Source of the DNA: Viscum album
Taxonomy: Eukaryota > Streptophyta > Magnoliopsida > Santalales > Viscaceae
DNA: 64,000 nt
Direction of reading: 5' to 3'
Assembly (NCBI GenBank): GCA_963277665.1
Contig: OY728157.1
Location: forward strand, 370,402,067-370,466,066
Shown: piece by piece, positions 36,991 to 51,269 of the stretch
How positions within the stretch are numbered: the stretch's first letter is position 1
How the letters are laid out: each line of letters begins with the position of its first letter
The notes under the pieces: model-generated
The model's database searches: none
What the model was told of the DNA's origin: nothing
What the model saw: the letters and a program-made list of their open reading frames with translations, nothing else
Made by a program: the position numbers and the translations under genes

Positions 36991-39900
36991 AAAATTCATT
37001 CCCGCTAGGTCCCCCTCCATTAGTCTGTGACAATGTTTAGTTAAACCCATGAAATAAACTTTATTATTGTTGAGTTAAAAACAAGAAACAACGTTATATA
37101 CACTCACATTCATCGAAGAAAGTATAATTTTTAATAAAAATTATAAATTTATACTTTAAAGATAATAACAAGTCAATGATATGGTGCTCAATGTACGGTC
37201 AAATCATGATCATATAAATGATCCATTTTCTAGGTGGGCATTAACTCCAATAGAAATGATTCTATTATACACTTTATAAATAACATTATGATTATATCTT
37301 ATTCACCCTACATAAATATTCTCAACAACAATTATACGTGGGTGAGGAAATTGTACCCAATAAGATTATATTCTAAAATGATCAATTTAAATATGAAGAA
37401 ACATTATTATATAGAAAAAATTATTGATAATGTGATCAGGAATTGATAAAAAGGGATTATTTATTACAATAAATATGATATATTAAGAATAATATTAGCC
37501 AAAAAATTCCCCACAATTTTTTTATTGATCAATTTTTTAAACAGAAATAAAATGACCAATATAAATATAATATACATGAATAATGAGTTATTATCAAATT
37601 TATATAAGAAGATAAATAAACAAGGACCTTAAATTATAATACCATTAATAATAATTATATCCAATGGATGTTAGGAGTGATAATATGGTAAATATATTTA
37701 TATTATAATGTAATTCTTCTTTTTTATTAATTGAACAATTAAAATTTCAACTCTATTCATATATTAAATTTAATTAAAAAATTTCACTATTATGCATATT
37801 TTTTATGTATAATTTCCACATATGGAACACATATACATGTTTTTATTTTGATATGATATGTGATCGTAGGACTATATAGTCTCCAATGCATTGGGTAATG
37901 CGTTTATTTCTAGGGAAACTATATATGGTGCACATCAAATATGTTTAACACAATATGTTCTATTATCACGGAAATGAGACTTGAATTGTGCTTATTATTT
38001 CATGTTTTATTTCATTTCTAAATATCATTGATTTATTTTTTTCATATTCCATGATTATATGATTCATGTGTCATTTCTACTCAAGATTACAAATCCCCCT
38101 TTGAGTATTCTATTTATCCTGTGATTATTATTCTCCCAATGTAACCCATTTTGATAATCTCTTTACTAAAATTTATAGATCAAATTTTTCTTTTATGTAT
38201 GTACCAAGGATATCCTATGTGGTAATATAACTGTGATGTGATTTAGAAGATCATTAGGAAGATTGAAATAAATAAGATATAGTTTATATTTAAAGTTGTT
38301 GTAACATGTCATAAACTGGCTCAAGTTACCAATCCATCAGGCACCTGAACTGGCTTGCAACATACCCAAGGGGCGTTCCCAATCCCCATAGGTTTATGGA
38401 AGGTTATAGGGAATCACTAACATACAATGAGAATGATTTTGACCTTCAATTAGAGTAAAAACAACAACATAAAAATAACAAAAAACTGAAATGACCCATC
38501 CATACATCAAACAACTTTGACAAATAAAATATACAGAAATAAATAATGTATTAAATAAAAGTAAATAAATAACCCCACCACTCACCTCTTGTCTTTGTTC
38601 CCTACATTTGTAAATATGTGAGGCCACCTCTATATTCCTTTTCTTCAACCACTAGAAGATATCACTACCCTCCATCTATATAAATAAAATATTAAAACCC
38701 ACCTCCATATGACTTTACTTTGGCCACAAGATAAATATCACTACCCTCCATTCATTGATAATAGTAAAATCCTAATTGGAAAAAGTAAATAATTTAAATG
38801 AGACAATCTAGAAATTGAAAGAAAAAAATAATGTCCTTACAAAATGAAGTAATAGTCATCAAATACCAACTATGATAAAATAAATCTTGTCTTGAACCAT
38901 TCAACACTATAAAGATTATCCAAAAGATGATCCATGAACATGGAAAATGAAAATATTATAGGCTTGTGAAAAAGATCTCAATATGCCACCACTCACCTTT
39001 CAAATTGTATAAATTTATAATTAAAACCCTTTTTAAGCTAGTTTGAAAATAAAAATAGAAAACCACTTTTCATTCTTAATTACAATTAAAAACATTAACA
39101 ATTCAAAATTAATTTATTATATTTCCACTTTATTTATCCTAAATGAAGAAACTTACATAAAAACATTTTTTTATAAGTTATACATGTGGTATAAAATAAC
39201 ATGTTTTTTATTTTTAATAATTATTTAAAACTATTTTCTAAATATGATTTAGAAAGTTGACACACACTACATAAATAAATGAACCATAAATAAAGGAACC
39301 ATGTTATGAATAAATGAAATGAGTAAAACAAATCATCTCTTGTTCCATACATGTAAATTAAATAGGGCATGAAAATAATCCAGAATAAACCTATATATCA
39401 ATGTAAAAATCAATTAATTTGTGTTATGGTCTGTACTCTATGACTTTAAAGGCTAGGTAACCTCAAAAATAACTTCTCTATCACAAAAGAAAAGGTCGAT
39501 TGTCATGACACTAGCTAGTGTAGAGTAAACATACATTACAACCATAACTAGTGGAAAGGGATCCCTTCACATCTTATTTATCCTATCATAGAACCAAGGT
39601 TCAAATAAATATAACTAAATAATGGATGATAATGGAATTATAACATCAAATGATAAGAATAAACAATAAACAGTGAGAAATACATGCAACATAAATAATA
39701 TAAAATAACTCATCCTCACCTATATCTCCCTCTCAAAAAACAACCATGATCACATAAGAATCACTACATACAAAACATAATACATTAACTAAGGTCAAGA
39801 TTTTATGTCAATAAAATCCAAATGGGGTTCAAGAGGAGCTAACAAACAAGTACAGATCTCAAAATAAATTAAATGTTCTAAATGAGATTTCAGTAAAATA

Positions 39901-42900
39901 AGCTTATAATTCCAAGCCCTTTCTAGTCATTTGAAATTTTATCTCAATTGACTCATTAATATCATAATGCTTAAATACAATTATCAAAACATCACTATAA
40001 AAGGTTTCATAACCCCAATTTAAAATCTCATAGATGAACCAATACACGACCTTTATAAAAAAACTCTTTAAAATAATAAATATCATTCATTTATTTAAAC
40101 TACATCCCACATCGAGTGAACTTTTTTAATTAATACTTTTTTTAAAACCAATAAATAAAAAATATATAGATAATTTAAATTTAATGTACAATTTGAAGTA
40201 CTATGAAAATATAATTCTAAATTAAATTTAAAATCTAAATATAATTTTATATAACATTAATATTAGTTTTAAATATCGAACCAGAAATCATAAAAAATAT
40301 TATAATTCTCACTTCAAAAAAAATTAAACCATACTTTATAATTGGTAAACATAAAATTTTCAATGGAAACCAAGTTAATATAAATTTTTATCCTAAAAAA
40401 CCAATATAAAAATTAATATTAACCTCAAATAATTAAAAAATTAATTAAAAAGGAAATTTAAAAAATATTCTGAAATTAAATGTTAGAACATGGGTCAATC
40501 CTACCATGAATCAACAGAAGAATGTCTAACGTGTGTTACTTCGATGGAAGACACCCAAATATGTATGAACAAACCCACATAGACCCTAAAATCACAAAAC
40601 CCCAAAAATTGATTAATTTTGGGACCCATAGAGTTTTTCTAATTTATCAAATTGAATGGAGAGGAACATAGAATTAGAAAAGGGATAAGGGAAGGATAAA
40701 GAAGCCTGGCATTAGTGATCTAAATTCGATTCGTGAAGAAACCACATAGACCCATTAATGGTGGTGTGTGAGGGGGATTCATCTGAGAGGAATCACATGG
40801 CCTAGGAGGAAGGAAATAGATAAAAAAGATTAAGAAATAATAAGGACAAAATAATAACATCAAAAAAGTCAAATTCTAGGCATCTTACATGGTTAGGTCT
40901 CACAATTTAATAAACCATTTTCCCACTAGGGGAAGGATACATGAACATAAAAAAACAAGCCACATGGGTTTACAAAGATCCTACATGTTTTTATAAAAAA
41001 GTACTAACTGTGAAAATGAAACCTTACCCTTACATACTGATATGAATGATTTCTACATAGTTTTTCAAACCATGATGGATAAATGTATGTCCCTTAAAAC
41101 ATTATTTTTTTTGAATTTAAAATATAAAAATTACTAGAACCTAAAGTATCTCAAATACAAATAAAATACAATAAATTAAAAGGCTATAGTCGCACATGAG
41201 TGTGAAATAATATTTATATAATCTTTCAGAGACACGAGACCTCCAAATTTCTAGGTTTGTATTATTATTAAGTATATTAAAATTTAAGAAATATTAGATG
41301 TATAAAATGATGGATTTTATGTGTTATTTATGAAATAAATATTTTTTCATGACTATTAAGACATATAATTTTTAGATAATATTGAGGAATTTTTTCTAGA
41401 AAATTAGACTCAAATATAATCTATATATTATCTATACAGAATAAAACAATAATATATAGCTCATCAGTATTTTACATGGTATACCAGATACACGTGAGAA
41501 ACTTTTATGCGTATTACTATGATTTTCATGATTATTATAAATTTTTTTATATTCGTGTTTTCACTGTGAGATTGAAAATAAATAAAAAAATTACTACCTC
41601 TACTCCTTTAGAGATACACTTTTAATATATACATGTTTCTATCTAGAACATTCAATTTATTTTAGTTTTAGTAAATCTATACATATTCTATCAAATTAAA
41701 ATATTACACACATTTTATTATAATAATGGGAGAGTCCAAAGATAGGTATTTTTTTTAATATAGATCGATATCCCAGTTAAAACTATTATAACCTATATTA
41801 ATCAAGTGTAAGTTTCTTAGAATTAGTTATGAAATTTAAAATAAAAGAATTTGCATAAAGTTAATACATCTCAATCAGGTGTTTTTGGATTTGATTGGGG
41901 AAGTTTTTTTAGACACAAAACCACTATAAAAAAAATTTGGACAATTTTTTTTTATTTCGCCTACTTAATATAATTTGAAAATGAGGACTAGCCAAAAAAC
42001 AAAATTGATGAGGGATGTTGAGGTTTTTGAAGTTGAAATAAAATAACTCAATTCATCCCCCTCTTGAGTTATTATATATAATAACTAAAAAACACCCATC
42101 CTCCCCATTTGGGTTGGGGAAATATTCTTATCATCCATCAATGGTGGATTAGAAATTCCATTTCAATTATTTTGACATATGAATCAAAACATGTGATCTT
42201 ATTGAGGGATAAAATATTATGATGATCTTAATATTTCTATTCAAAGAATATTCCAATTTTTTTGATTTATTTCTTGTGGTGAGATCTATTAATCATAATT
42301 CCTCATCTAGTGAATTTTAAAAATATTTCTATAATGATTTATATTTTGTTTAAGGGGTGATTTTTGACCTTTTTTATTCTCATCATATAATTTTTTATAT
42401 ATCATTTGATTTGTATTTTTAGCAGATTGGTGTAAAATATTTCAAACCGTCAATTAGTTGTGATTTCTACTCTTCAAAAGGATATTCAACCTCTAAAAAT
42501 AGTGGTATCATTTAACATTAGACATCTCAGTATGTTTTTTGATCTTCCAATCCCATTTCAAAATGCATATATCTTTTATCTGTGAGGTAATTATCTTGAT
42601 CATTATTTTTGTTTATAATCTTAAAATAGTTATCTAAAAAATAATATTTTGATTTAATGTTTTGTCCAGATGGATAGTTCCAAACCCCTACCTGATTTTA
42701 TCAAGATTTGAATTCATAGGAATTATTTTATATGTAACCAATCATATTGAAATCATGAATTTGATTTTGTAATCTCTATTGTTTTCAAGTATTCAACTCA
42801 GTTGATTGTATGAGATAACATGAACTTGGAGTCATATAACATTTTCATGACCTAGGTTCATTGTCTAATGATGTGATTTTGACTACTCAAAATAGAGATA

Positions 42901-44421
42901 TTTACACTATCATTGTATATAGAATGATAAGAAAACCTTTAAGACATATTTTAGACATTTAATATACTATTTACATTTTTTTTAGGATCATGTTGATGTA
43001 ACTTTTTTATTTTAAGCTTCAGATAAGTAGTGTATTAGTTAGGACTCTCATGATTTTCATACATAGCTATGTTGCAGTGAGTGGTCTTCAACTATGGATC
43101 ATGATTCCATAGATATAACATGTATTCTTGTTCTAGAGCCTGGATTTCTTGCTAATTTCCATATTTTTGATGATACTAAGATGAATTATGTATTTGATAT
43201 AGTTATAAGGGATAGAAATTAATGTTACTCTTTTATTGGAAATGGTTTACCAATGAAAGTGGTAAGGGATACCCATGTCAATTCCCAACTAAGAGTTATG
43301 GAGAAGAGGACTAGGATTGAATTTTTTCTAATAAAATGTTGGTATCTTACTTTCATTTCATGAATCAAACAAAGGTATAAATTTGTTCTAGTTTAATAGA
43401 TTATTTTGATTGTATTAATGTTACTCATAAAAAATACTGTATTCTAAGAATGGTTAAATTTGTAGAGGTAGAAAAGGAGCTTGTAGGTATGGATATTATA
43501 TCTCAACCCATGGATAATTAGAATGAGATCCGTGATGATTGATCAAGTATAAAATAAATAAAGAAGATAAAGTTCATGTAAAACCATTTACAAAAAAAAT
43601 CAATGCTCTGGGAGGGAATGTATGGGTAGGAATTATATAGTTTTAAATTGAATAAATAATCCCTTGAATTCCATCCTTTGGGACATGTTTAATGAAGTCT
43701 CAATTTAGGTGGTCATAGTTCTTTTATATATATAAAATTGATTAGCTCCAAAGGTGGGGATGAAATTGGTTTGATAAGTGATTATCATTCAAGGAACTAA
43801 CAAAAATTATTTTACAATAATGTAAATTATGTTATTAATGAAAATTTCTAATCGGCTTATCCTCCTCATCAAGAGAATTTTGATAAATATCTTTTATCCA
43901 AAATACCTTTAATGTGTTTAAGGGGAAGGAATATTAGGATTATGAATATTCATAATGGAAAAAATAAAATATAAAAAAAATAAATATATTCTTTTAGGAA
44001 ATTTTTATCTGGAAACACACTAGCGTGGGTCTATACATGATTGATTTCTTATACGTATATGGTGGATTTGGACTTGTATGTAGTGAATGGTACTAGATAT
44101 TTTCCAATAAAAATCCTATTTATCAAAATTGGTTAATATTTCATGATTTTTGTTGGTGTTTTACCATGTTTTCACGCATATTTTAGTTTATTTATATTTT
44201 AATTAAAAATTTATTTTGAGTGAGTAAGAAAATAGGTAGGTGATAATGGTAAGTCATCATTCCTATATTTTCTATTCTTATTTTATTTGAAATTAAAAAA
44301 CACCCTAATTCCTTTTTATAACATATATTTAGAGTTTAGTAGGGGTATATTTACATGTAATGTATTTTACTTCAATTTATGGGTTGGGAGTATTAGGATT
44401 AGAAATTTCGATTCACTTAAC
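36991..44421. other. Non-coding stretch, no firm assignment
   Basis: No frame above about 85 codons is present and no retroelement motif is secure. The part 38300-41000 has a base composition and short purine-rich segments like the minus strand of an LTR, but I found no partner, boundary or primer site. The part 41900-44400 is similar decayed sequence. The right edge is the start of Y. Confidence 0.5.
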
Positions 44422-47400
44422 TGTAACACCCTGACCTTGAAAAATTAATTAATTAATTAATTTTAAATAATTTCTGCATCTGTTTCAATTGTTGTCTGGT
44501 CCAGGTTTAATTTTTCAAAATTTCAAGAAAAGATTGTTCATGTGCACAAGTAGTTTATGGTTAGGAATAACTGTATAGAAACCACATATGAGGGTCTACC
44601 ATCAAGATATTTTTATTTGAAAAGGTTGGGGTACAGTGGGTCCAACCATGTGGCTCGCATAGGGGTAACCATGCAACACCTCGTTCTTGCCTAGTAAGCA
44701 CAACATGGTCAGAGAACAGTTTGGTAAACTAGGTGAAAACTATAAGAGATGCACATTATTTATAAATTTCAATTTTGACATGGATTTTTATCATTATTAT
44801 TTATTTTGATTTTTCCTCCCTCTTTTTTTTTCTACACACTTTCCCCCTATGCATTATGTGACCCTCCCTCATCTATTCACCAATGGCATGTAATCACCCT
44901 ATAGAGACCCGCTTCATCTAGTTATTCCACCATTTCTCTATCAGGTTTTTGGCCTTAACCCCATGGTAAGACCTCTAATACCCTAATCTTCCACTCATTT
45001 AGTGGTATTTCTCTTCCCTATCGCCCTACCTATTTTGACTAAACCCTAGGTTAAGGATTAACCAAATTTTTGGTTTCTTCTATAGTTTAAGGGTTTGAAA
45101 TGAGTATCTTGAGACTTTTTGTGATGTGTTTTTGGCATCCACTACTGATGTAAAAGCATCTCATAAAACATATATCCACCCTCCATCGATTTCGTGTAGG
45201 TTTTCTTCTTCATTTTGTTTTCAATTTTCATTATGGGTTTTGTGATGTCTGAGTCCCTAATAATTTTTTTAGTGTGTCTTGAACATTGTTGGGATGGATT
45301 ATAACCACTATTGTCGAAGGCTTATCTACGTATTCATAGTTAGGCATAAATATGTGTAAGTTCCCCCTTTATATATATATTCACCCATGGTAGTATGGAT
45401 ATATATAATGGGGTTATGTGTGCTTACACACAAATATAGATACATAAATACATACATATATATATGTATATATATGAATATGAATACACCAGTAAGTAAA
45501 AAGTGGTATATGCACTTACAAGCCTATGTGTGAGGATCACCTTATACATATTTATCCATGAAAATATATACATAGGGGATAGGTGTACTTGAATATAAGA
45601 TAAGGTACATATGCGTTTATGTAGAAATGGAACATTCATGTTTTCATTGTCAATGTCATCAAGTGTTGAGATGATTTAGATTGTTCTTATTCTTATTGAT
45701 GTAGGATCCCTATACCTAGACCAATAATTTAAATTCCATAATTTCTTTAGTGTTTCAAAATGTTTTTTCTATATTAAAAAGTATTTATATGCTTTGAAAA
45801 GTAATGGTGATGATTGGTAATGAAATTTACTTTATTTTTCAAGATTCACATTCATGTTTTGACTTGGGTATACTTCATTAAAATATTCTTCCAATATTTT
45901 TTAGAGTGCTTAACATTTTAAATGAATAAAATTGGTTTTCAAATTGGTTTTAGGTGTGTGGTGGGTATTCAACAATGATTTTTGGTGTGTGTATAATAGT
46001 TGGGAAAGTTGACTAGAATTATTTTGAGTTAGTGTGTGATTTTGAAAGTGGAAATTTCATGTTTTGTTATTTTTTAAAAAAATGCATGGGGTTTTGTATA
46101 AATTTTATGTTAATTTGTGATTTTACTTTCTTAAAAGGTTTTCTTCATTTTAATCATGGTTTCAGGCTTGTTTTTAAATTTGTGGAACCTTAGTTGTTTA
46201 ATTGGGAATCTAATCTATCTAGGAAGTTAAAATTGTTGGGTGATAATATTTTCTAAAAGAATGTATTACTTGTAAAGTAATAAGGTATATTTAGAACATT
46301 GAAAATGATATGTGAATGTGGAAAATTTATCTTTAGAAATGTCCCCTTATTTTAGAAATATAATTTTTAAATTAAATATATGATCTGTGATATGTTCTTA
46401 GTGGTGATGCTTGTTCATTCTGATGTGACTTGAGAAGGGGGATACACTCAAGGGGGAGATTTGAGGTTTGAGGTTGGGTGAGTTTTTGGGTAAAGAAAAT
46501 TATACATACATATATGTTTTCTTGATAAAAAATCATCACCAACTAAAATAGATCACATGGGAAACCTGAGTATCAATGTGGGTGAACTAGAACAAGTACA
46601 CTAGTTGACTCAACATTGGGGAGGGCCAGATTTTTTTAGAAGGATTAATGAAAAAACAATAAATAAGCATGTGATATAATCAGATAGAACTAGAATTTTG
46701 GGATGGGATCCCTTCTAGTGTCTCATACATAATAAAACCATTTGTATCGTCTTATGATTTAGAGACCACTAGAATTTTGGGATGGGATCCCCTAATGTGT
46801 CTTCTGCACAATAATGTTGTTGGTAGTTGAGTTAAAGGATTTTGATCATTGTGGTATGTGGTTTATAGGATCACATAGGTTCTAGTTACCTATAGGTATT
46901 TCCCGTGGAACTCTCTTGTGAAATGTTTCTTTATGATGTGGTTCTCACCATCGATATAAGGTAGACCTAGTGTACATGTTTCATGTGGTGTTATTTACAT
47001 TTTAGTTTCTTCATGATTTATTTTCCATATTTGTGAAGACCATGTTGTAACCTAAATTGATTTCCATTAAATTTGAAAAAAAAATTTCTTGTAAACAAAT
47101 TAGTAAATTTGGTCGAAGGAAAGTTTGTTTTCATTAAAAAGGAAGCTTTTACATGAATTTTAATATATTGGAAAATTTTATTTTATATGGTTTTATTTTC
47201 AAACCATATTGAATTGGATTTATTTTTAATGATAAGGCATAGGGAATATTTTATTTTTGAATAAATAATGTGTTTTAATACTCATTCCTATATCATTATT
47301 TTTATTTTTAGTCTGTGTGTGCTTGTAGTTCGGTTTTTGTCACTATGGTGCAATGTCAGTGTAGTGGTTCGTGTTGACTGAGAGGGTCACATAGAGGTAT

Positions 47401-47680
47401 GTGTAGTTTTAATTTCTTTCCATTAATAGTGTTCAATTTTATTTTTAAATTTATATTTGTTTATTTATCTATTGTTCATTAGAAAAATCATTACTAATTG
47501 GGTATTCTTGATGCCAGACACTAGTTGCTAGGCCCAGAGGAACGGTAATTCCTTTTGTTCCTTGTTGTGGGCCGACATGGGTGGCAGATGTTGGGTTGAG
47601 CCATCTTGGTTGGTGGAAATATGATTTCAGATTTGGGAATTTTTGTTTGGTATTTTAAGTAAATTTAAGATATGATTTTC
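44422..47680 (+). repeat. Y 5' LTR (about 3.26 kb)
   Basis: It aligns with 50161-51269 and then, across D, with 61535-63590. Matching blocks include GTGAGGGTCT, CACCCATGG after a TATATATA run, the segment AGTGTTGAGATG, the GGGATCCC blocks and the final CACTATGGTGCAAT region. A TATA-like run at 45369-45381, about 950 bp in, may be the promoter. It keeps TGCGT (45612-45616), the unfilled D target site. Confidence 0.75.
46689..46792 (+). repeat. 80-bp spaced duplication in Y 5' LTR
   Basis: ACTAGAATTTTGGGATGGGATCCC occurs in two parts at 46689 and 46769. The 3' LTR has the same pair, more decayed, at about 62610 and 62691. Confidence 0.55.
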
Positions 47681-47692
47681 TAGTATCAGGAG
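47681..47692 (+). promoter_or_regulatory. Y primer-binding site, degenerate
   Basis: TAGTATCAGGAG against the iMet-type TGGTATCAGAGC is a near match, directly after the LTR end. Confidence 0.5.
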
Positions 47693-50145
47693 GTTGGTCA
47701 TCGGTTGGTGCGTGATCACCACCACCCATGACAAGACCTGAGACACAAGGGGTAGTTGGGTTCAGAATATTTACTTATGGTTTTGGGTTATGTTGTTTGT
47801 GGTTCTTTTGTTTTACGAGCTTGTGTATATTGGGGACAATAGTGGAAGTGATATGGTTTTATATAGTGATTTTATATGGTTTAGTGAACCATGTGAAGCT
47901 CCCATGCATGGTTTAATATGCTTCTATTGGTTGGTGCATGATCATTTCATGGTCTTCTAAACCATGTAGATTGGGTTTTTATGACGACTAGTTCAATTTT
48001 CTTATAATTTTGGTATTGGTGATGGTTTTCTATGATTTGGGTTGGTGTGACTGGAATTTTGAAAGTAAAATTATTTTTGCAATGGAATTTCAGAGAGAAA
48101 AAATGGGTTTTAAAAGGGGAAATGATTTACAATTGTGAAAATTTTGGGAATATGTTAAGGCAATGTGAACTTGGAGTCTGGTAAATATATGGTTTGGATG
48201 AAAATGTTGTATTTGTTTCCTTTGGTATTCATTGTGGATGTTTACATGTGTGTGCGTAATGAAAGTCCATGTTGGTATGTATGTGTGGATGATTTAAGTG
48301 GAAATGATGATGAAATATATGTGATTGTTCATAGGATTTCATGGGTGTGTGTTCAAAAATAAAAGTTTTTACTTGGTTTTTCAAAAGTGATTTTTGAATG
48401 GCACAATGGTTTCCAATAAAAAAGGGATTCTTTTCTAAAAAGATTTATAATTTCAAAGAGAAATGTGTCGTGGTGTTATTAATTTTAACGTGGTTGTGCT
48501 GAAATGATTTTGAAAATGTAAATCTATACTGACCTCAAAAGGGGGAATTAAATTTGAAAATGGTTGATTTTGGAAAATGGTGATTTTTTAAAGTGGTTTA
48601 TTGGCATGTTTTGTGAGGTTTTTTTGGTTTTTTTTGCTGAGATTTTATTTGTCTTTGATTTTATTTTCTGATATTTTGATTTATGAGATTGGAATTTGGT
48701 TTAAAATATTAGTTGGTCAAGTTCTGGTTCGACGTTGATCTAGTTTTTTTCTTTTTTTTTTGTTCAAATTATTCTACCCAGAATGATCGAGATAGTTTCT
48801 AAGGGTTCTTATCATGTTTTAAGCCCTACTCGAACTCCCAGTGGAGTGGTATAATTCATTTAATTTATATTTTTTCTTATTTTTATAGTGATCAATTATC
48901 AATAGATTTTGTGATGGGTATCTTGGAATTATAAAGAGTTTCGAGGTCTTTGGGAACTCTTCAAGTGGTGATGGTTGTGGCGATTTTATGGTTTTTTGAG
49001 GGTATAAGATTGGATATGTGAAAGGTGGTTGTTCTATTCTCATTGCAAATTGAGATATCTTTGGAAATAGTTGTGACCACTTTCATCCAGCGGTTTATTC
49101 TTGAGGATGTGAAGGAGGAGAATGTTATATAGCTCCTGGATGTTCAAAAATGCCAACGGATAGTGAAGGGGAATGATGAACATCTCAATGAGTTGGTTTC
49201 CTTTTTCTAGTGACAAATCTTTTTAGATACCATCTTTTTTTATTGGACCACTCATTTTTTTTCTTCCAATGTGGTTGGTTTGGGAACTCTAATCCATATT
49301 TTTGTAATGTTTTTAAGGCTTGTTGATGGTGTGTCCTTAGAATGGTTCTAAATGCAGGGTCATCAAAAGAGGAAGTATCATCCAGAGGGTATCAGCTTAT
49401 GATTGTGAGGAAATGGATGCTTCAGACATCAGGGCTCCAGCCATAGGACCTAGAGTGAATCAAGTGCACATTCATGAATCGCTAGGGGTGTGTGGAGATT
49501 TGTTTATTTTATTCTCTTTGACATTAGAGTAGATACAATTTAATTTCTCATTGTATATTTGTTTTCTATAGTTTCCTTTTATCATGGGAGATCCCCTTTG
49601 GCTATAAGGAGTGGTGGCCTTGATTTCCTGTAATCCTCATGATTGTGTATTTTAGAAGTAAAATAATTAATAGGTAGTCCTTGTGTGGTTATCCGTTATG
49701 TACCAGTTTTGGTTTTTGTTTGTTAAAGTTTGGGGATCCATGAGTCTTATGAAAATGATGAATCATGGTACGGTTTTCCGCATGGTTCAGAGTTTGTTCT
49801 ATTAGTACACCCTTGTAGTGGGGGTTCTTCATTAGGGAGTTCCCAGGTTTTTCTATGATAGGTTTCCTAGTGTCTATACTAGTGGGTCAATGAGAAGAGT
49901 TCCTGGATTAATTTATGTTGGGTTTCCCTTTTGAGAGATATCATTCTAGTTGGGTACTTATGGTCAGGAGAACCATCCTCATTTCATCATGAATATCCTC
50001 ATTGACGTTTCTCTTAGAAATGTTCAGGAATGACTGGTAGAGTGAATGGTCCCACTGAGTTCATGGTTTTGTTGTCATTATTTAGTTTCGAGGACATGTT
50101 AGGTTATTTATGTGGTTGAGAGACTTTATGGGGGTAGAAAGAGTT
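47693..50145 (+). other. Y interior, no recognisable protein domain
   Basis: An ATG at 47728 starts a 62-codon frame (MTRPETQG at its beginning) about 35 nt after the primer site. This is the right place for a gag start, but the rest shows no Gag feature. No knuckle, protease, RT or integrase motif is seen on the plus strand. The segment 49320-49500 is less AT-rich. The interior may be a domain-poor derivative or too eroded to read. Confidence 0.45.
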
Positions 50146-50160
50146 TTTTGTGGGGAGAAT
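50146..50160 (+). promoter_or_regulatory. Y polypurine tract
   Basis: TTTTGTGGGGAGAAT directly precedes the Y 3' LTR start (TATTACACCCC, a decayed TGTAACACCC). Confidence 0.6.
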
Positions 50161-51269
50161 TATTACACCCCAACCTGGAAAAATTAATTTTTGCAATTAA
50201 ATTTATCCTTGATTTTTATTTTTGTTTGGTCGAGGATTAAATTCTGAAAATTTTAAGTGAAAAATGGTCATTCTCATGGGTTGCATAAGGTTAGGTGTAA
50301 CCATAAGAAAATCGTGTGTGAGGGTCTTTCATTGGGGTATTTCTATTTTTTATGGTTGGGGAATGGTTTTTCCACCCACATAGCTCGCATAGGGGTAAGC
50401 ATTTAGTGATTAGTTCATATCCAGAAGGGATAGAAAATTCAGTGCAGGGTTTGGAAAACCATGAACAAACCATGTGGGATGCTTGTTTTTTAGAAATTTT
50501 GAATTTTATTTCCCCCTATTTTTTCTCATCCCTTATCCAAAATGCATCATGTGAAGCTCCCCTCCCTTATCCTATGACATGTGATACCCCCTCTCGGAAC
50601 CTCGTTCATATGGTTATTTCACCAGATCTCTTACAGTTTCTAAACTGTCACCCCAACGTATGACATCTACTTTACTTATCTTCCACTCTTATGGTAGTTT
50701 CTCTCTTTCCCACCTACTACCAAGTTTAGAAAATCCCTTGGTTAGGTATTAACCCAATTTTTTATTTCATCTTCAATTTTAGGGTATGAAATACATCTCC
50801 CTAGACTTCTTCTTTCTTGTTTCAACATTCACCACCAAAGGAAAAGGATCTTGAACCGTTTCAGTTCACCTACTATTGATTTTGGGTAGGTTTTTCTCTA
50901 CCTTTGTTTTTTGTGAAAATTTAATTATGGTTGTCATAGTGTTTCGGTCCCTATTAATTTTTTATTTTGTCTTAGAACTTTTTAGGATGGATTCAAGTCT
51001 CCATTGTCAAATGCTTATCTACATATGAATAGGTAGGCATATATATGTTTATGTTCTGCCTTTATATATATTCACCCATGGAAAGAGGAATATATATAAT
51101 GGGGATAGGTTTTAATATATATATAAATGATAAATAATACACGTGTAAGTGAAATGGGGTATATGAACATATAAGTCTGTGTGTAAGGACCCCATTTTAC
51201 ATATTTGGTCATGTAAATATGACAATATGGGATAGTTGTCCTTACATATAAGAGAATGTGCATATGCAT
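50161..51269 (+). repeat. Y 3' LTR, first part
   Basis: It is collinear with 44422-45616. It is cut at the D insertion, and the last five bases (51265-51269, TGCAT) are one copy of the D target duplication. The 103-codon ORF at 50352 lies in LTR sequence and is not a gene. Confidence 0.75.

Noticed and set aside
38300..41000. Possible solo LTR on the minus strand
   Set aside because: Composition is suggestive, but no TG/CA ends, target duplication or second copy could be found.
43640..43720. Possible LINE endonuclease trace (NNPL-like string)
   Set aside because: A few residues only, with stops on both sides and no RT or A-tail. Not supportable.
50352..50663. 103-codon plus-strand ORF
   Set aside because: It lies wholly in the Y 3' LTR, and the aligned 5' LTR region does not keep the frame.
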